Origin: an uncultured Chitinophagaceae bacterium
GTDB lineage: Bacteria > Bacteroidota > Bacteroidia > Chitinophagales > Chitinophagaceae
Reading direction: 5' to 3'
Assembly (NCBI GenBank): GCA_936908745.1
Contig: CAKZFX010000022.1
Location: forward strand, 95,570-159,569
DNA length: 64,000 bases
Position 1 is the stretch's first letter. Each line of letters opens with the position of its first letter. Made by a program: the position numbers and the translations under genes. The notes under the pieces were generated by a model. The model was not told where the DNA came from. It saw only the letters and a list, made by a program, of their open reading frames with translations, and did no database searches. Positions 1 to 8,630 of this stretch are shown here, one piece after another.

Positions 1-2
1 GC

Positions 3-461
3 CTGCTGCGTGTGTTCCGTATATTCCGGATGGTGCGCTTTTTAGATGAAAGCCGCTATATGCTTTTAGCATTGCTCAGAAGTTTTAATAAAATACTGGT
101 ATTCCTGTTTTTTATCGTGTTGCTTACTATTTTCCTGGGTTCTGTCATGTATGTGGTGGAGTACCAGCACAACCCGGGTTTTCACAGCATTCCACAAAGC
201 ATTTACTGGGCCATCGTAACCATCACCACAGTGGGCTATGGCGATGTGGCACCCATCACCGCCACCGGGAAAATCATTGCCTCTTTTATTATGATTTTAG
301 GTTATGCTATCATAGCTGTGCCTACAGGTATTATGTCTGCCTCATTGGTTTCGCAGTACAGGGATATGGATAATGATGACAGGGCCTGTGCCGTTTGTGG
401 AAATAAAGACCATGCAAAAGATGCCGTTTTTTGTAAAAAGTGCGGGAATAAATTGGAGTAA
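3..461 (+). CDS. Voltage-gated-type potassium channel, C-terminal part (5' truncated by window edge)
   Basis: This is the C-terminal part of a K+ channel of the ion_trans family. The reading frame is open to the window edge, so the true start lies outside; the GTG at 12 is not a credible start. The first visible residues (LLRVFRIFRMVRF) place an arginine at every third position, the pattern of an S4 voltage sensor. A hydrophobic S5 follows, then the pore loop with the selectivity filter TVGYGD, and S6. The last ~25 residues form a CxxC...CxxC zinc-ribbon-like tail (CAVCG...CKKCG), which is an addition to the standard channel. It should act in the cytoplasmic membrane to pass K+. No operon partner is visible; the next gene, lepA, has its own promoter. 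Identity as a K+ channel is firm; gating is inferred. Confidence 0.93.
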   Translation: MLRVFRIFRMVRFLDESRYMLLALLRSFNKILVFLFFIVLLTIFLGSVMYVVEYQHNPGFHSIPQSIYWAIVTITTVGYGDVAPITATGKIIASFIMILGYAIIAVPTGIMSASLVSQYRDMDNDDRACAVCGNKDHAKDAVFCKKCGNKLE

Positions 462-480
462 AACGCACGCTGTACTTAAA

Positions 481-534
481 TCTACGAATTTTTCGTAGAT
501 GATTTCCCCCTGTGCGAAGCGTCACGCTTGGCAC
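481..534 (+). terminator. Two adjacent inverted repeats after the K+ channel gene
   Basis: Twenty bases after the channel stop codon lies a perfect 8-bp stem with a 3-nt loop (TCTACGAA/TTCGTAGA, 481-499). A second hairpin follows at 512-534, with a 9-bp stem (GTGCGAAGC/GCTTGGCAC, one mismatch). Neither is followed by a good T-run, so termination is an inference from their position between the channel gene and the lepA promoter. Confidence 0.35.
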
Positions 535-578
535 AATGCACCCGGGTAAACAATCCCTTAAAAGCCGCCCTTTTTTCG

Positions 579-586
579 TACCTTTG
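579..586 (+). promoter_or_regulatory. Bacteroidota -7 box TACCTTTG for lepA
   Basis: The sequence TACCTTTG matches the phylum consensus TAnnTTTG. It lies 28 bp before the lepA ATG at 615, which leaves a leader of about 20 nt. It also rules out the longer reading frame that begins at 528, upstream of the box. No convincing -33 TTG is visible. Confidence 0.6.
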
Positions 587-614
587 GCGCCTCCCGGAAA
601 AACGGGAAACGTAC

Positions 615-2408
615 ATGAAGAATATCCGGAATTTTTGCATCATCGCCCATATTGACCACGGTAAAAGCACATTGGCTGACAGGCTGTTACAAAGTACCAA
701 CACCATCAGCGACCGCGAAATGATGGACCAGGTGCTGGACGATATGGACCTGGAACGTGAAAAAGGCATTACCATCAAGAGCCATGCGATCCAGATCAAT
801 TATAAACATACAGACGGGCAGGAGTATATCCTGAACCTGATTGATACACCGGGGCACGTAGATTTCAGCTATGAAGTGAGCCGGGCATTGGCTGCCTGCG
901 AAGGTTGCCTGCTGCTGGTGGATGCCACACAGGGCATACAGGCGCAGACCATTTCCAATTTATACCTTGCTATTGACAACGATCTTGAGATCATTCCCGT
1001 GATCAACAAGATTGATATGGATGGTGCGATGATCGAAGAGGTGGAAGACCAGATCATTGACCTGATCGGTTGTAAGCGGGAAGAGATTTTGCATGCCAGC
1101 GGACGTACCGGCCTGGGCGTGGAGAAAGTACTGGATGCCATCGTAAACCGTATCCCCGCTCCAACAGGTAATCCTGATGCGCCTTTGCAGGCGTTGATCT
1201 TTGATAGTGTGTTTAACTCTTTCCGTGGTATCATCGTTTACTACCGGATATTGAACGGCTCTATCAAGAAAGGTGATAATGTAAAGTTTGTAAGCACCAG
1301 CCAGGAGTATGGGGCCGATGAAGTGGGTATCCTGAAACTGAAGATGACCGAGAAGAATGAAGTAAAGTGTGGCGATGTGGGTTATATCATCACCGGTATC
1401 AAGAATGCGAAAGAGGTAAAAGTGGGTGATACCATCACACTGGCGGCTAACCCGACACAGGAAGCGATCAAAGGTTTTGAAGAAGTGAAGCCGATGGTAT
1501 TTGCCGGTATCTTCCCGGTGAATACAGATGAGTTTGAAGAGCTGCGTGATTGTATGGATAAGTTGCAGTTGAATGATGCGTCACTGACATACGAACTGGA
1601 AACATCACAAGCCCTTGGCTTTGGTTTCCGATGCGGCTTCCTTGGAATGCTGCACATGGAGATCATCCAGGAGCGTTTGGAACGTGAGTTTGACCAGACG
1701 GTGATCACCACCGTGCCAAACGTAAGCTTTATTGCTTACACAACGAAAGACGAAAAGATCATTGTCAATAACCCGACCGAGTTTCCCGACCCGGTAAAAA
1801 CGGAACGTATCGAAGAGCCGTTTATCAAAGCACAGATCATTACCAAGCCGGAGTATATCGGCAATATCATGACGCTTTGTTTGGGCAAACGTGGTATCCT
1901 TATCAATCAAAGCTACCTGACACAAACAAGGGTGGAGTTGATTTTTGAAATGCCATTGACAGAGATCGTATTTGATTTTTATGATAAGCTGAAGTCGCAA
2001 ACGAGAGGTTATGCTTCGTTTGATTATCACCCGATCGGCTATCGTGACAGTGATATCGTGAAGATGGATATTTTATTGAACGGTGATAAAGTAGATGCGT
2101 TGAGCGCCTTGATCCACCGTGGCCGTGCGCAGGATTTTGGACGTAAGCTTTGCGAGAAGTTGAAAGAGTTGTTACCACGACAACAGTTCCAGATTGCTAT
2201 ACAGGCTGCTATCGGCGCTAAAGTGGTAGCAAGGGAAAATATATCAGCTATGCGTAAGGATGTAACCGCTAAATGTTATGGTGGTGATATCAGCCGTAAA
2301 CGTAAGCTGTTGGAAAAACAGAAAGAAGGTAAGAAGCGTATGCGCCAGATTGGAAACGTGGAAGTTCCACAGGAAGCCTTCCTGGCTGTGTTGAAACTCG
2401 ATGATTAG
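615..2408 (+). CDS. lepA: Elongation factor 4 (LepA), ribosome back-translocating GTPase
   Basis: LepA/EF4 is a translational GTPase that binds ribosomes and is thought to help with stalled or mis-translocated complexes and with 30S biogenesis. The N-terminal G domain shows G1 (AHIDHGKST), the switch I region (GITIKSHA), G3 (DTPGHVDF) and G4 (NKID). EF-G-like domains II, III and V and the LepA-specific C-terminal domain (ending near EAFLAVLKLDD) follow. The frame is open from 528, but the ATG at 615 gives 597 aa, the usual LepA length, begins MKNIRNFCI and lies just after the TACCTTTG promoter box. The gene appears monocistronic and ends at a strong hairpin. Confidence 0.97.
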   Translation: MKNIRNFCIIAHIDHGKSTLADRLLQSTNTISDREMMDQVLDDMDLEREKGITIKSHAIQINYKHTDGQEYILNLIDTPGHVDFSYEVSRALAACEGCLLLVDATQGIQAQTISNLYLAIDNDLEIIPVINKIDMDGAMIEEVEDQIIDLIGCKREEILHASGRTGLGVEKVLDAIVNRIPAPTGNPDAPLQALIFDSVFNSFRGIIVYYRILNGSIKKGDNVKFVSTSQEYGADEVGILKLKMTEKNEVKCGDVGYIITGIKNAKEVKVGDTITLAANPTQEAIKGFEEVKPMVFAGIFPVNTDEFEELRDCMDKLQLNDASLTYELETSQALGFGFRCGFLGMLHMEIIQERLEREFDQTVITTVPNVSFIAYTTKDEKIIVNNPTEFPDPVKTERIEEPFIKAQIITKPEYIGNIMTLCLGKRGILINQSYLTQTRVELIFEMPLTEIVFDFYDKLKSQTRGYASFDYHPIGYRDSDIVKMDILLNGDKVDALSALIHRGRAQDFGRKLCEKLKELLPRQQFQIAIQAAIGAKVVARENISAMRKDVTAKCYGGDISRKRKLLEKQKEGKKRMRQIGNVEVPQEAFLAVLKLDD

Positions 2409-2431
2409 AAAATTTCGTAACTTTGTAGGAT

Positions 2432-2469
2432 AAAGAGTGCCGGTTTTATTGCCGGCACTCTTTTGTTTT
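2432..2469. terminator. Bidirectional terminator between lepA and the RND pump gene
   Basis: A perfect 12-bp stem (AAAGAGTGCCGG / CCGGCACTCTTT, arms 2432-2443 and 2452-2463) with an 8-nt loop is followed by a T-rich run. The stem carries A/T tracts on both sides. It lies between convergent genes and can end both lepA and the minus-strand efflux operon. Confidence 0.88.
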
Positions 2470-5400
2470 TAAGCAGTGGTGATGCTTCTTTTTATAGCTG
2501 ATTTCCTGTAAAATATCCAGAACATGATCGGGAAAACCAGCAGGGTAAGAATGGTGGCTGTCACTAATCCTCCAATGATAGCGACGGCTAATGGTTTTTG
2601 ACTTTCAGAACCAATACCTGTAGATAATGCCGCAGGCAAAAGTCCAAGCATGGCCATTAAGGCTGTCATTACCACAGGTCGTATGCGGCTTTGTAGTCCT
2701 TCTTTAATCGCCATATCGAGCGGTAGTTTCTTTCGGAGATTTTGATGAAAGACGGTAATAAGAATTACGCCGTTTTGAACACAAATACCAAAGAGGGCAA
2801 TAAACCCGACACCTGCCGATATACCGAAGTTGATACCGGAGATATGCAAAGCGAGTATACCGCCAATTAATGCAAAAGGAACATTGATCAATACGAGTCC
2901 TGCATCTTTTGCATTGCCAAAAGTGATGAACAACAGGATAAAGATCGCCAGCAAACTGATAGGTACAACCGTTCCTAATTGTTTGGTAGCCCTTACCTGG
3001 TTTTCAAATTCGCCCGCCCACTGAATGCTGTAACCTTTTGGCAGCTTTACAGATTTGTTTACTTTTTCCATCGCTTCCTTGATCGTGCTGCCAAGGTCTC
3101 TTTCACGTACGGTGAATTTTACACCAATAAATCGTTTGTTGGCATCACGGTAAATGAATGCGGGACCGGTTGCTTTTTTCAGGTCGGCAATATTGCTCAA
3201 CGGGATTTTGCTGCCTTTGATGGTCGGCACCATCAACGCCATAATATCCGTTTCATCTTTACGGTATTCAGGACTATAGCGTATGCGGATATCAAATTTG
3301 CGTTCGCCTTCATATTTTTCCGTCGCTGTTTTTCCACCGATGGCCATTTCAATAACAGCTTGTGCATCGGCTGCAGATACGCCATATAAGGCCATCTTTT
3401 CTTCGTCCAGCAGTACGCTGATTTCCGGCTGACCTACATTGCGCAGGATGCCGGCATCTTTGATACCGTGAACAGATTGCACCTGTTGCAACACTTCATC
3501 GGCAATGGCATCGAGTTTGTCTAAGTCATCTCCGAATATTTTGACAGCGTTGTTCGCATTCATACCGGCTACGGCTTCTGCTACGTTGTCAATGATGGGT
3601 TGGGAGTAGTTATAATTGATACCCTGGAATACTTTGAGCTTGGTGTCCATTTCTTCCACCAGCTGATCCATGGATACTTTTCGTTTCCATTCCTTTTTCG
3701 GTTTCAGGTTTACCTGCATTTGCACATAGTAGAAACCGCTGGGATCAGTACCATCGTTGCTTCTGCCGGTTTGAGAAAGCACACCATTTACTTCTTCAAA
3801 TTCATTTAGTTTTTCACGAAGCTCGTGGGTGATATTCACCGTTTCTTTGAGCGACATACTCATCGGCATTTTGGCTTCCACCCATAGTGCGCCTTCATTT
3901 AATGGCGGCAGAAATTCGGTACCGAGAAATTTAGCCGAGTAAAGAGTGATCAACAGGAAAGCAAAAGCGCCGACAAGGCTTTTTCTTTTATTCCGGAAAC
4001 ACCAGCGGAATGCACCACCTGTCGCATTGTTAAAGAAACGGACGATAAAGTTGTTTCGCTCCTTTACATTTTTCTTAAGAAGAATAGAACAAAGCACAGG
4101 AACGAGTGTCAAAGTAAAGATCAATGCGCCGAGCAGGGCAAAACCTAATGTCCACGCCAGCGGTGAAAACATTTTTCCTTCTACTTTCTGGAATGTAAAA
4201 ATCGGCAGCAAGGCGGTGATGATGATCAGTTTTGAAAAGAAAACCGCCTTTCCTAAATCACCACCTATTTTTTTCAGTAAGCCCAGTTTTGCCAGTTTGT
4301 TGAACCGTGGCATACCCACTTTTTCAGCCTGGTGGGCAAGGGCAACGAACATTCCTTCCACCATGACCACAGCTCCGTCAATAATGATCCCGAAGTCAAT
4401 CGCCCCCAGCGAGATCAGGTTTGCACTCATACCTTTTAGCCGTAAACAGAAGAAGGCGAATAAGAGTGAGAGCGGAATAATAACAGATACGATAACGGTA
4501 GTTCGCCAGTCGGCCATAAATATGAAAACGATAACGGTAACGAGGATGATACCTTCCAGCACGTTGTGTGAAATGGTATCTGTACAATAGCTCATCAATA
4601 CATCACGGTCATAGAATGTTTCCATTTTTACATCGCTGGGTAGCACGGTTGTATTGATCTCGTTTATTTTCTCTTTTACCCTTGCCAATACTTCGGCAGG
4701 GTTTTCATCTTTGCGCATTACGATGATACCTTCCACCACATCATCGTTTTCATCCAGGCCCACTTGCCCGACACGTGGTAAGGCGCTTTCTTTGATCTCG
4801 GCCACATGACGCACCAATACCGGCGCATCATCGTTTTGCTGGATGATAATGTTTCCGATGTCGCTGATACTGTTGAGAAGACCGATACCTCTTACCACGT
4901 ACGCCTGGTTGTTTTTTTCGATCACATCGCCGCCAACGTTGAGGTTGCTTTTTGAAACCGCTTCAAATACTTCGAGCGGTGTGATATCATATTTGTGCAA
5001 CAGGGTAGGGTTGACCTGTATCTCGTATATTTTTTCTTCGCCGCCAAAAGCTACCACATCTGCCACACCGGGAACGGCCCTTAGTCTTCTGTCAATCGTC
5101 CAGTTTTGGATCGTAAGCAGTTCACGACTGTTGCGGGTCGGGCTTTTCAATACATACCGGAAGATCTCGCCTGTGGGCCCATAAGGCGGCTGCACATCAG
5201 GATCAACACCTTCAGGCAGGCTCACCGTTCGTAGCTGGTTATTCACCTGTTGCCGTGCAAAGAAGTCATCCACACCATCTTCAAAGATGATTTTCATAAC
5301 GCTGAGTCCAAACATCGTGATGCTGCGGACATTTGTTTTGCGTTGCACACTGTTCATAGCGACTTCCGTGGGTCTTGTTACAAAGCGTTCCACTTCCTCG

Positions 5401-5582
5401 GCGCTGCGGCCGGGCCATTGTGTTACGATTATTATTTGCGTGTTGGTAACATCGGGGAACGCTTCAATCGGTGTACGGAAGAAGCTGATTGCCCCTGCGA
5501 TGATCAGCACAAGGGTCATGAAGAAAACAAAGAATTTATTTTTTAGCGAAAACGCTACTATGTTTCTGATAAACTTATTCAT
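2469..5582 (-). CDS. CzcA/CusA-family heavy-metal efflux RND pump
   Basis: This is the inner-membrane proton-driven pump of a tripartite metal efflux system (HME-RND). It has the usual length (1037 aa) and layout: TM1 near residues 12-34, a large periplasmic porter loop, a TM block, a second porter loop and a C-terminal TM block. In the middle TM block (about residues 390-415) the segment AIDFGIIIDGAVVMVEG holds the acidic proton-relay residues conserved in CzcA/CusA. It is the last gene of the operon, behind the adaptor and TolC-like genes, with a hairpin just before its start. The exported ion (Cu/Ag or Co/Zn/Cd) cannot be settled by reading; homology to the HME class is clear. Confidence 0.95.
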   Translation of the reverse strand: MNKFIRNIVAFSLKNKFFVFFMTLVLIIAGAISFFRTPIEAFPDVTNTQIIIVTQWPGRSAEEVERFVTRPTEVAMNSVQRKTNVRSITMFGLSVMKIIFEDGVDDFFARQQVNNQLRTVSLPEGVDPDVQPPYGPTGEIFRYVLKSPTRNSRELLTIQNWTIDRRLRAVPGVADVVAFGGEEKIYEIQVNPTLLHKYDITPLEVFEAVSKSNLNVGGDVIEKNNQAYVVRGIGLLNSISDIGNIIIQQNDDAPVLVRHVAEIKESALPRVGQVGLDENDDVVEGIIVMRKDENPAEVLARVKEKINEINTTVLPSDVKMETFYDRDVLMSYCTDTISHNVLEGIILVTVIVFIFMADWRTTVIVSVIIPLSLLFAFFCLRLKGMSANLISLGAIDFGIIIDGAVVMVEGMFVALAHQAEKVGMPRFNKLAKLGLLKKIGGDLGKAVFFSKLIIITALLPIFTFQKVEGKMFSPLAWTLGFALLGALIFTLTLVPVLCSILLKKNVKERNNFIVRFFNNATGGAFRWCFRNKRKSLVGAFAFLLITLYSAKFLGTEFLPPLNEGALWVEAKMPMSMSLKETVNITHELREKLNEFEEVNGVLSQTGRSNDGTDPSGFYYVQMQVNLKPKKEWKRKVSMDQLVEEMDTKLKVFQGINYNYSQPIIDNVAEAVAGMNANNAVKIFGDDLDKLDAIADEVLQQVQSVHGIKDAGILRNVGQPEISVLLDEEKMALYGVSAADAQAVIEMAIGGKTATEKYEGERKFDIRIRYSPEYRKDETDIMALMVPTIKGSKIPLSNIADLKKATGPAFIYRDANKRFIGVKFTVRERDLGSTIKEAMEKVNKSVKLPKGYSIQWAGEFENQVRATKQLGTVVPISLLAIFILLFITFGNAKDAGLVLINVPFALIGGILALHISGINFGISAGVGFIALFGICVQNGVILITVFHQNLRKKLPLDMAIKEGLQSRIRPVVMTALMAMLGLLPAALSTGIGSESQKPLAVAIIGGLVTATILTLLVFPIMFWIFYRKSAIKRSITTA

Positions 5583-5595
5583 ACAGGAGTTTTTG

Positions 5596-5615
5596 ATCCC
5601 GCCGCCCGGCGGGAT
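5596..5615 (-). promoter_or_regulatory. GC-rich hairpin just upstream of the RND pump start codon
   Basis: ATCCCGCC-GCCC-GGCGGGAT is a perfect 8-bp stem with a 4-nt loop. It ends 13 nt from the pump ATG on the minus strand, with AAAAACTCCTGT between. This close to the start it could set translation of the pump relative to the adaptor, or protect or process the mRNA. No T-run follows, so it is not a normal terminator. The function is inferred from position. Confidence 0.55.
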
Positions 5616-5650
5616 ATATGATTAAACCTTTTGTGTTATGCATTCAATGC

Positions 5651-5669
5651 GTCTCTCTTTTTGAGAGAC
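5651..5669 (-). other. Perfect inverted repeat after the adaptor stop codon
   Basis: GTCTCTC-TTTTT-GAGAGAC forms a 7-bp stem and a 5-nt loop, starting 2 nt after the adaptor stop codon on the minus strand. No U-run follows on that strand. It may be a processing or stability element between adaptor and pump. Confidence 0.45.
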
Positions 5670-5671
5670 TG

Positions 5672-6760
5672 TTAGTCATTGATTGCATCATAGATCAGCA
5701 ACGCATTTTTACTGATCACTTTTTCACCGGGTTGTAAACCTGTTGAGAAGTAAGTAATGCCGGCTGTTGTTTTTAAAGGTTCCACTATTCTTGTTTCAAT
5801 ACTGTCTCTTTGATGAAAGAGCATTACATAGTATTTGCTTTTGTCAAAGACAACGGCTTCGGCAGGGATAGCCGGTTTTTGTTCTCCTTCATCGCGGGTG
5901 ATGAATACAGTGGCCGCCATATCAGGTTTCAATGTGAAACCGGGATTGGGCAGGCGAATGCGTATTTTAAGCGTCTTTGTTACAGGGTCGAGTATATTTA
6001 ATATTTTATCAATTTTTCCATAGAAACGTTTGCCGGGATAGCTGAGCAGTTCTATTTCCACGGGCATGTTCATTGATAGTTTGCTGATCTCTGTTTCATA
6101 TACGTTTGCGGTAACAAATACTTCGTCAATCTGCGCAATGGTAAATATGCTTTCATTTAATCCCGATGGCAGTTGCATATCCGCATTTATTTTTTTATCG
6201 GTGATAAAGCCGCTGATAGGGGCGACCACATTGTAGTAAGAGCCTTTGCCTGCATTGTAAATCTTAAACACCTCGTTGATACGATTGAGCTCTGCTTCGG
6301 CTGTTTCCACTTCTTTTTTTGCCGCTACGATATCCCGTTCTGTATTGAGTTTTGATTCATATAATTCTGTTGCGGTTTTGAGGTTTTTATTCGCCACTAA
6401 TAAGTCTGTTTCCGCATCTCTTTTTTCTTTTTCAAAACCGGCAATGTCCGTGCTCCGGATGGTTGCCAGTGTTTGTCCTTTTTGCACATAGTCGCCTAAG
6501 GATACATTGAGTTTTGTGACATACCCGGCTACCACAGGGAATATGGATGTTATTTTGTTTTCTTCCGGTGTGATTTTGCCCGAAAATTTCAGTTCACTTT
6601 TTACAGCCGCCAACTGAACCGTGTCAATTTGTATGCGGCTCAACATGGTATCTGTGAGTATAAATTTTGTACTGGTTTCCACCTCTTTTTTGCCGCCACA
6701 GGATGTTAAAAGCGTGGCCAGCAGTAAGGATGTTGTTGTTATTGAAAGTATATGTTTCAT
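5672..6760 (-). CDS. Periplasmic adaptor of the RND metal efflux system (HlyD/CusB-like), lipoprotein
   Basis: The adaptor bridges the inner-membrane pump and the outer-membrane channel. The N-terminus is a lipoprotein signal with lipobox LLTSCGGKK, so it is lipid-anchored. The core shows the barrel-sandwich (lipoyl-like) half motif GYVTKLNVSLGDYVQKGQ near residues 83-100, a coiled-coil hairpin (EKEKRDAETDLL...AELNRINEV), the second lipoyl half (NVVAPISGFI), then beta-barrel and membrane-proximal domains. It lies 18 nt after the TolC-like gene and upstream of the pump gene, as expected for one operon. The metal specificity is not evident from the sequence. Confidence 0.93.
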   Translation of the reverse strand: MKHILSITTTSLLLATLLTSCGGKKEVETSTKFILTDTMLSRIQIDTVQLAAVKSELKFSGKITPEENKITSIFPVVAGYVTKLNVSLGDYVQKGQTLATIRSTDIAGFEKEKRDAETDLLVANKNLKTATELYESKLNTERDIVAAKKEVETAEAELNRINEVFKIYNAGKGSYYNVVAPISGFITDKKINADMQLPSGLNESIFTIAQIDEVFVTANVYETEISKLSMNMPVEIELLSYPGKRFYGKIDKILNILDPVTKTLKIRIRLPNPGFTLKPDMAATVFITRDEGEQKPAIPAEAVVFDKSKYYVMLFHQRDSIETRIVEPLKTTAGITYFSTGLQPGEKVISKNALLIYDAIND

Positions 6761-6777
6761 AATTGGAATGGTTGTGG

Positions 6778-8022
6778 TTATTTTTTTAATTTTTCGCCGA
6801 TTGTGTATTCAATATCTTCCCAGGCTATGCGCCATTGTTTTTCAAGCTGGTTGAGTTGCTGAACGGCGAGGTTGTAGTTTTCAAAGAAGTCAAGAAATTC
6901 AAGTATTGAAATGTTGCCTTTGTTGAAGTTTTCGATCACATGCTGGTTGACCAGTGAAAAGTCTTTATTAAAACTTTTTTGCAGTTCATTGTATTCTTTG
7001 TCAGTTTCTTTCAGCCGGGAAAGGCTGGCAAAGACTTCGCTTTCGACCTGTTTTTCCCTGTATTTAACCACGGTTTCGGCCGATTGTATCATTGCCTTTG
7101 CCGATTTGATATTTCCCTGGTTCCGGTTAAAGAAAGGAAGATCAATTGCTGCACGTACGCTATACAGGTTGTCTACATAGCTGCTACGCTGATCATAGCC
7201 TGCACCGATAGTGATGTCCGGCCTGGCCAATGCTTTTTGAAGATTGTAGTTGAGTTGTTCCTGTTTCAGCCTGCTTTGTTCCAATTGCATATCCGGGCGG
7301 TTGTTCAGCGCTTTTTGGACCAGGTCAGCGGCAACAGGCAGTGATGTATGGGTGATATTTTCTTTGACAGGTATTACAACGGCGGAAGTGTCCAGTAACA
7401 GTTGTAATGTTTGCCTCGCCGTTATTGCTTCCATGATCACGGCATTGCGGTCTGCACTTAGCTGTATATATTCTGTCCGCAACCGGATTACATCCTTCAA
7501 CGAGACATTTCTTTTTTCAGATTGATCCTGGTAGGCATTAATGATACGCTGTAGCATTTCCAACTGCCCATTGTATGTTTTTGTGAGTTCATTCGCAGCC
7601 GCAATAGTGTGAAAACTGTTGCTTAGCTCATATTTGAGTCCCCGCAATACTTCCAGCAGGACAATCGAAGCTTCATTGGTTTGCTCTTTAGCAAGACTTA
7701 CCCTTTTGTTTCTTTTTCCTGCCAGTATGATAAGCTGATCAACGCCGATTGTTTTTTGTCCTTTGTTGCCGATATCAAACCATTTATTATTGCTGCCCCA
7801 AACTGACAGTTCTGTTGAAAGCGTGGGGTTGTCATATAGTTTTTGTTGTATTTCGTTTGCTTTGGCGGCATCCACCTGGTATTTCATGGAAAGAAGAAAC
7901 AGGTTCTTTTTTACAAATATTTCTTCCGCCTGCCCCAATGTGAGCCGGATGCTGTCGGGCTGTTGCTGCGCATGGGTATAATGACCCAGCACAACACAGC
8001 ACAGCATAAGTAGTTTATGCAT
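6778..8022 (-). CDS. TolC-family outer-membrane efflux protein (CusC/CzcC-like)
   Basis: This is the outer-membrane channel of the metal efflux system. An N-terminal signal peptide (MHKLLMLCCVVLGHYTHAQQ) is followed by two OEP-type helical repeats with heptad-rich stretches (AAKANEIQQKLYDNPTLS; QSAETVVKYREKQVESEV). The length of 414 aa is normal for the CzcC branch. It has no lipobox cysteine, so it is probably not lipidated. It is the second gene of the operon, preceded by a small gene of unknown function and followed by the adaptor after 18 nt. Confidence 0.92.
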   Translation of the reverse strand: MHKLLMLCCVVLGHYTHAQQQPDSIRLTLGQAEEIFVKKNLFLLSMKYQVDAAKANEIQQKLYDNPTLSTELSVWGSNNKWFDIGNKGQKTIGVDQLIILAGKRNKRVSLAKEQTNEASIVLLEVLRGLKYELSNSFHTIAAANELTKTYNGQLEMLQRIINAYQDQSEKRNVSLKDVIRLRTEYIQLSADRNAVIMEAITARQTLQLLLDTSAVVIPVKENITHTSLPVAADLVQKALNNRPDMQLEQSRLKQEQLNYNLQKALARPDITIGAGYDQRSSYVDNLYSVRAAIDLPFFNRNQGNIKSAKAMIQSAETVVKYREKQVESEVFASLSRLKETDKEYNELQKSFNKDFSLVNQHVIENFNKGNISILEFLDFFENYNLAVQQLNQLEKQWRIAWEDIEYTIGEKLKK

Positions 8023-8114
8023 AGTAATGCTATGTTAGTAGTAAATAAATAATGACCTGCTGTTGCTATAACAGCCGTTTTGCAACCGGTACGATTGCCA
8101 TTTTTTAAAGTATA

Positions 8115-8495
8115 CTATGCGATAAGGTCGGGCGGGGGCGTAAGAATAGTGATAAAACCCTTGGGTAGTTTTTGCCGCTGGTTGCGGAGTATGTCAGCAA
8201 TACTAAGTAACAGGAAGGGGGCGGGAACTGGTTTGTCTCTTCTTTCGCCAATGGAAAAGTCCTGTGTTACCGTTTTTTTGGCGATGCTTTTCTGGTCGCT
8301 TTCTTTGTTATCCGGCAACGACTCATCGGTTGCTTGCTCCAAAAGGTATTCTGAGATGGTTTCTATCTCGTTGTATTCTATAATGTCTGCGGAAGAAGAA
8401 TTGTACGGCTCAGGCACATCCTCCACGTCAATACTACGGTTAAGCAAAGACAGGGCTGTAAGCCATAAAACTATATGATAGAAAACGATACGCAT
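8115..8495 (-). CDS. Unknown small protein, first gene of the metal efflux operon
   Basis: I do not recognise this 126-aa protein. It opens with a hydrophobic stretch (residues 1-20, possible signal or anchor). A strongly acidic middle follows (EDVPEPY, ADIIEYNEIETISEYLLEQ), and the C-terminus is basic to hydrophobic, ending in TPPPDLIA. No CxxC, His-rich or Met-rich metal site is visible. It lies 92 bp ahead of the TolC-like gene on the same strand and directly behind a TATATTTG promoter box, so it is probably the leader gene of the efflux transcript. A role as periplasmic accessory factor is possible but rests only on position. Confidence 0.7.
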   Translation of the reverse strand: MRIVFYHIVLWLTALSLLNRSIDVEDVPEPYNSSSADIIEYNEIETISEYLLEQATDESLPDNKESDQKSIAKKTVTQDFSIGERRDKPVPAPFLLLSIADILRNQRQKLPKGFITILTPPPDLIA

Positions 8496-8505
8496 TAAGC
8501 GGTGG

Positions 8506-8513
8506 CAAATATA
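8506..8513 (-). promoter_or_regulatory. -7 box TATATTTG for the metal efflux operon
   Basis: CAAATATA on the plus strand reads TATATTTG on the minus strand, matching TAnnTTTG. It lies 10 bp before the ATG at 8495, so the transcript would have almost no leader. No clear -33 element is seen. Confidence 0.5.
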
Positions 8514-8630
8514 GTCCTGATATGTATAAGATGGAAAGGCTGAATGTCAAAAAATATTTAAGAATTTATATAGGTTTGCCGGAGATGAGCGGTAAAAAAT
8601 ATTAATTGGCTCATTTTCATATATTGTAGC

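Noticed and set aside
528..614. Longer N-terminus for LepA
   Set aside because: The extra 29 codons precede and include the promoter box, and the 597-aa form from 615 matches the family length.
2418..2425. TAACTTTG promoter-like box after lepA
   Set aside because: It matches TAnnTTTG, but any transcript would meet the terminator at 2432-2469 at once, and no plus-strand gene follows.
3946..4590. 214-codon open frame opposite the RND pump gene
   Set aside because: It is antisense to a clear CzcA/CusA gene, has no domain pattern and no promoter box, and arises from codon bias of the real gene.
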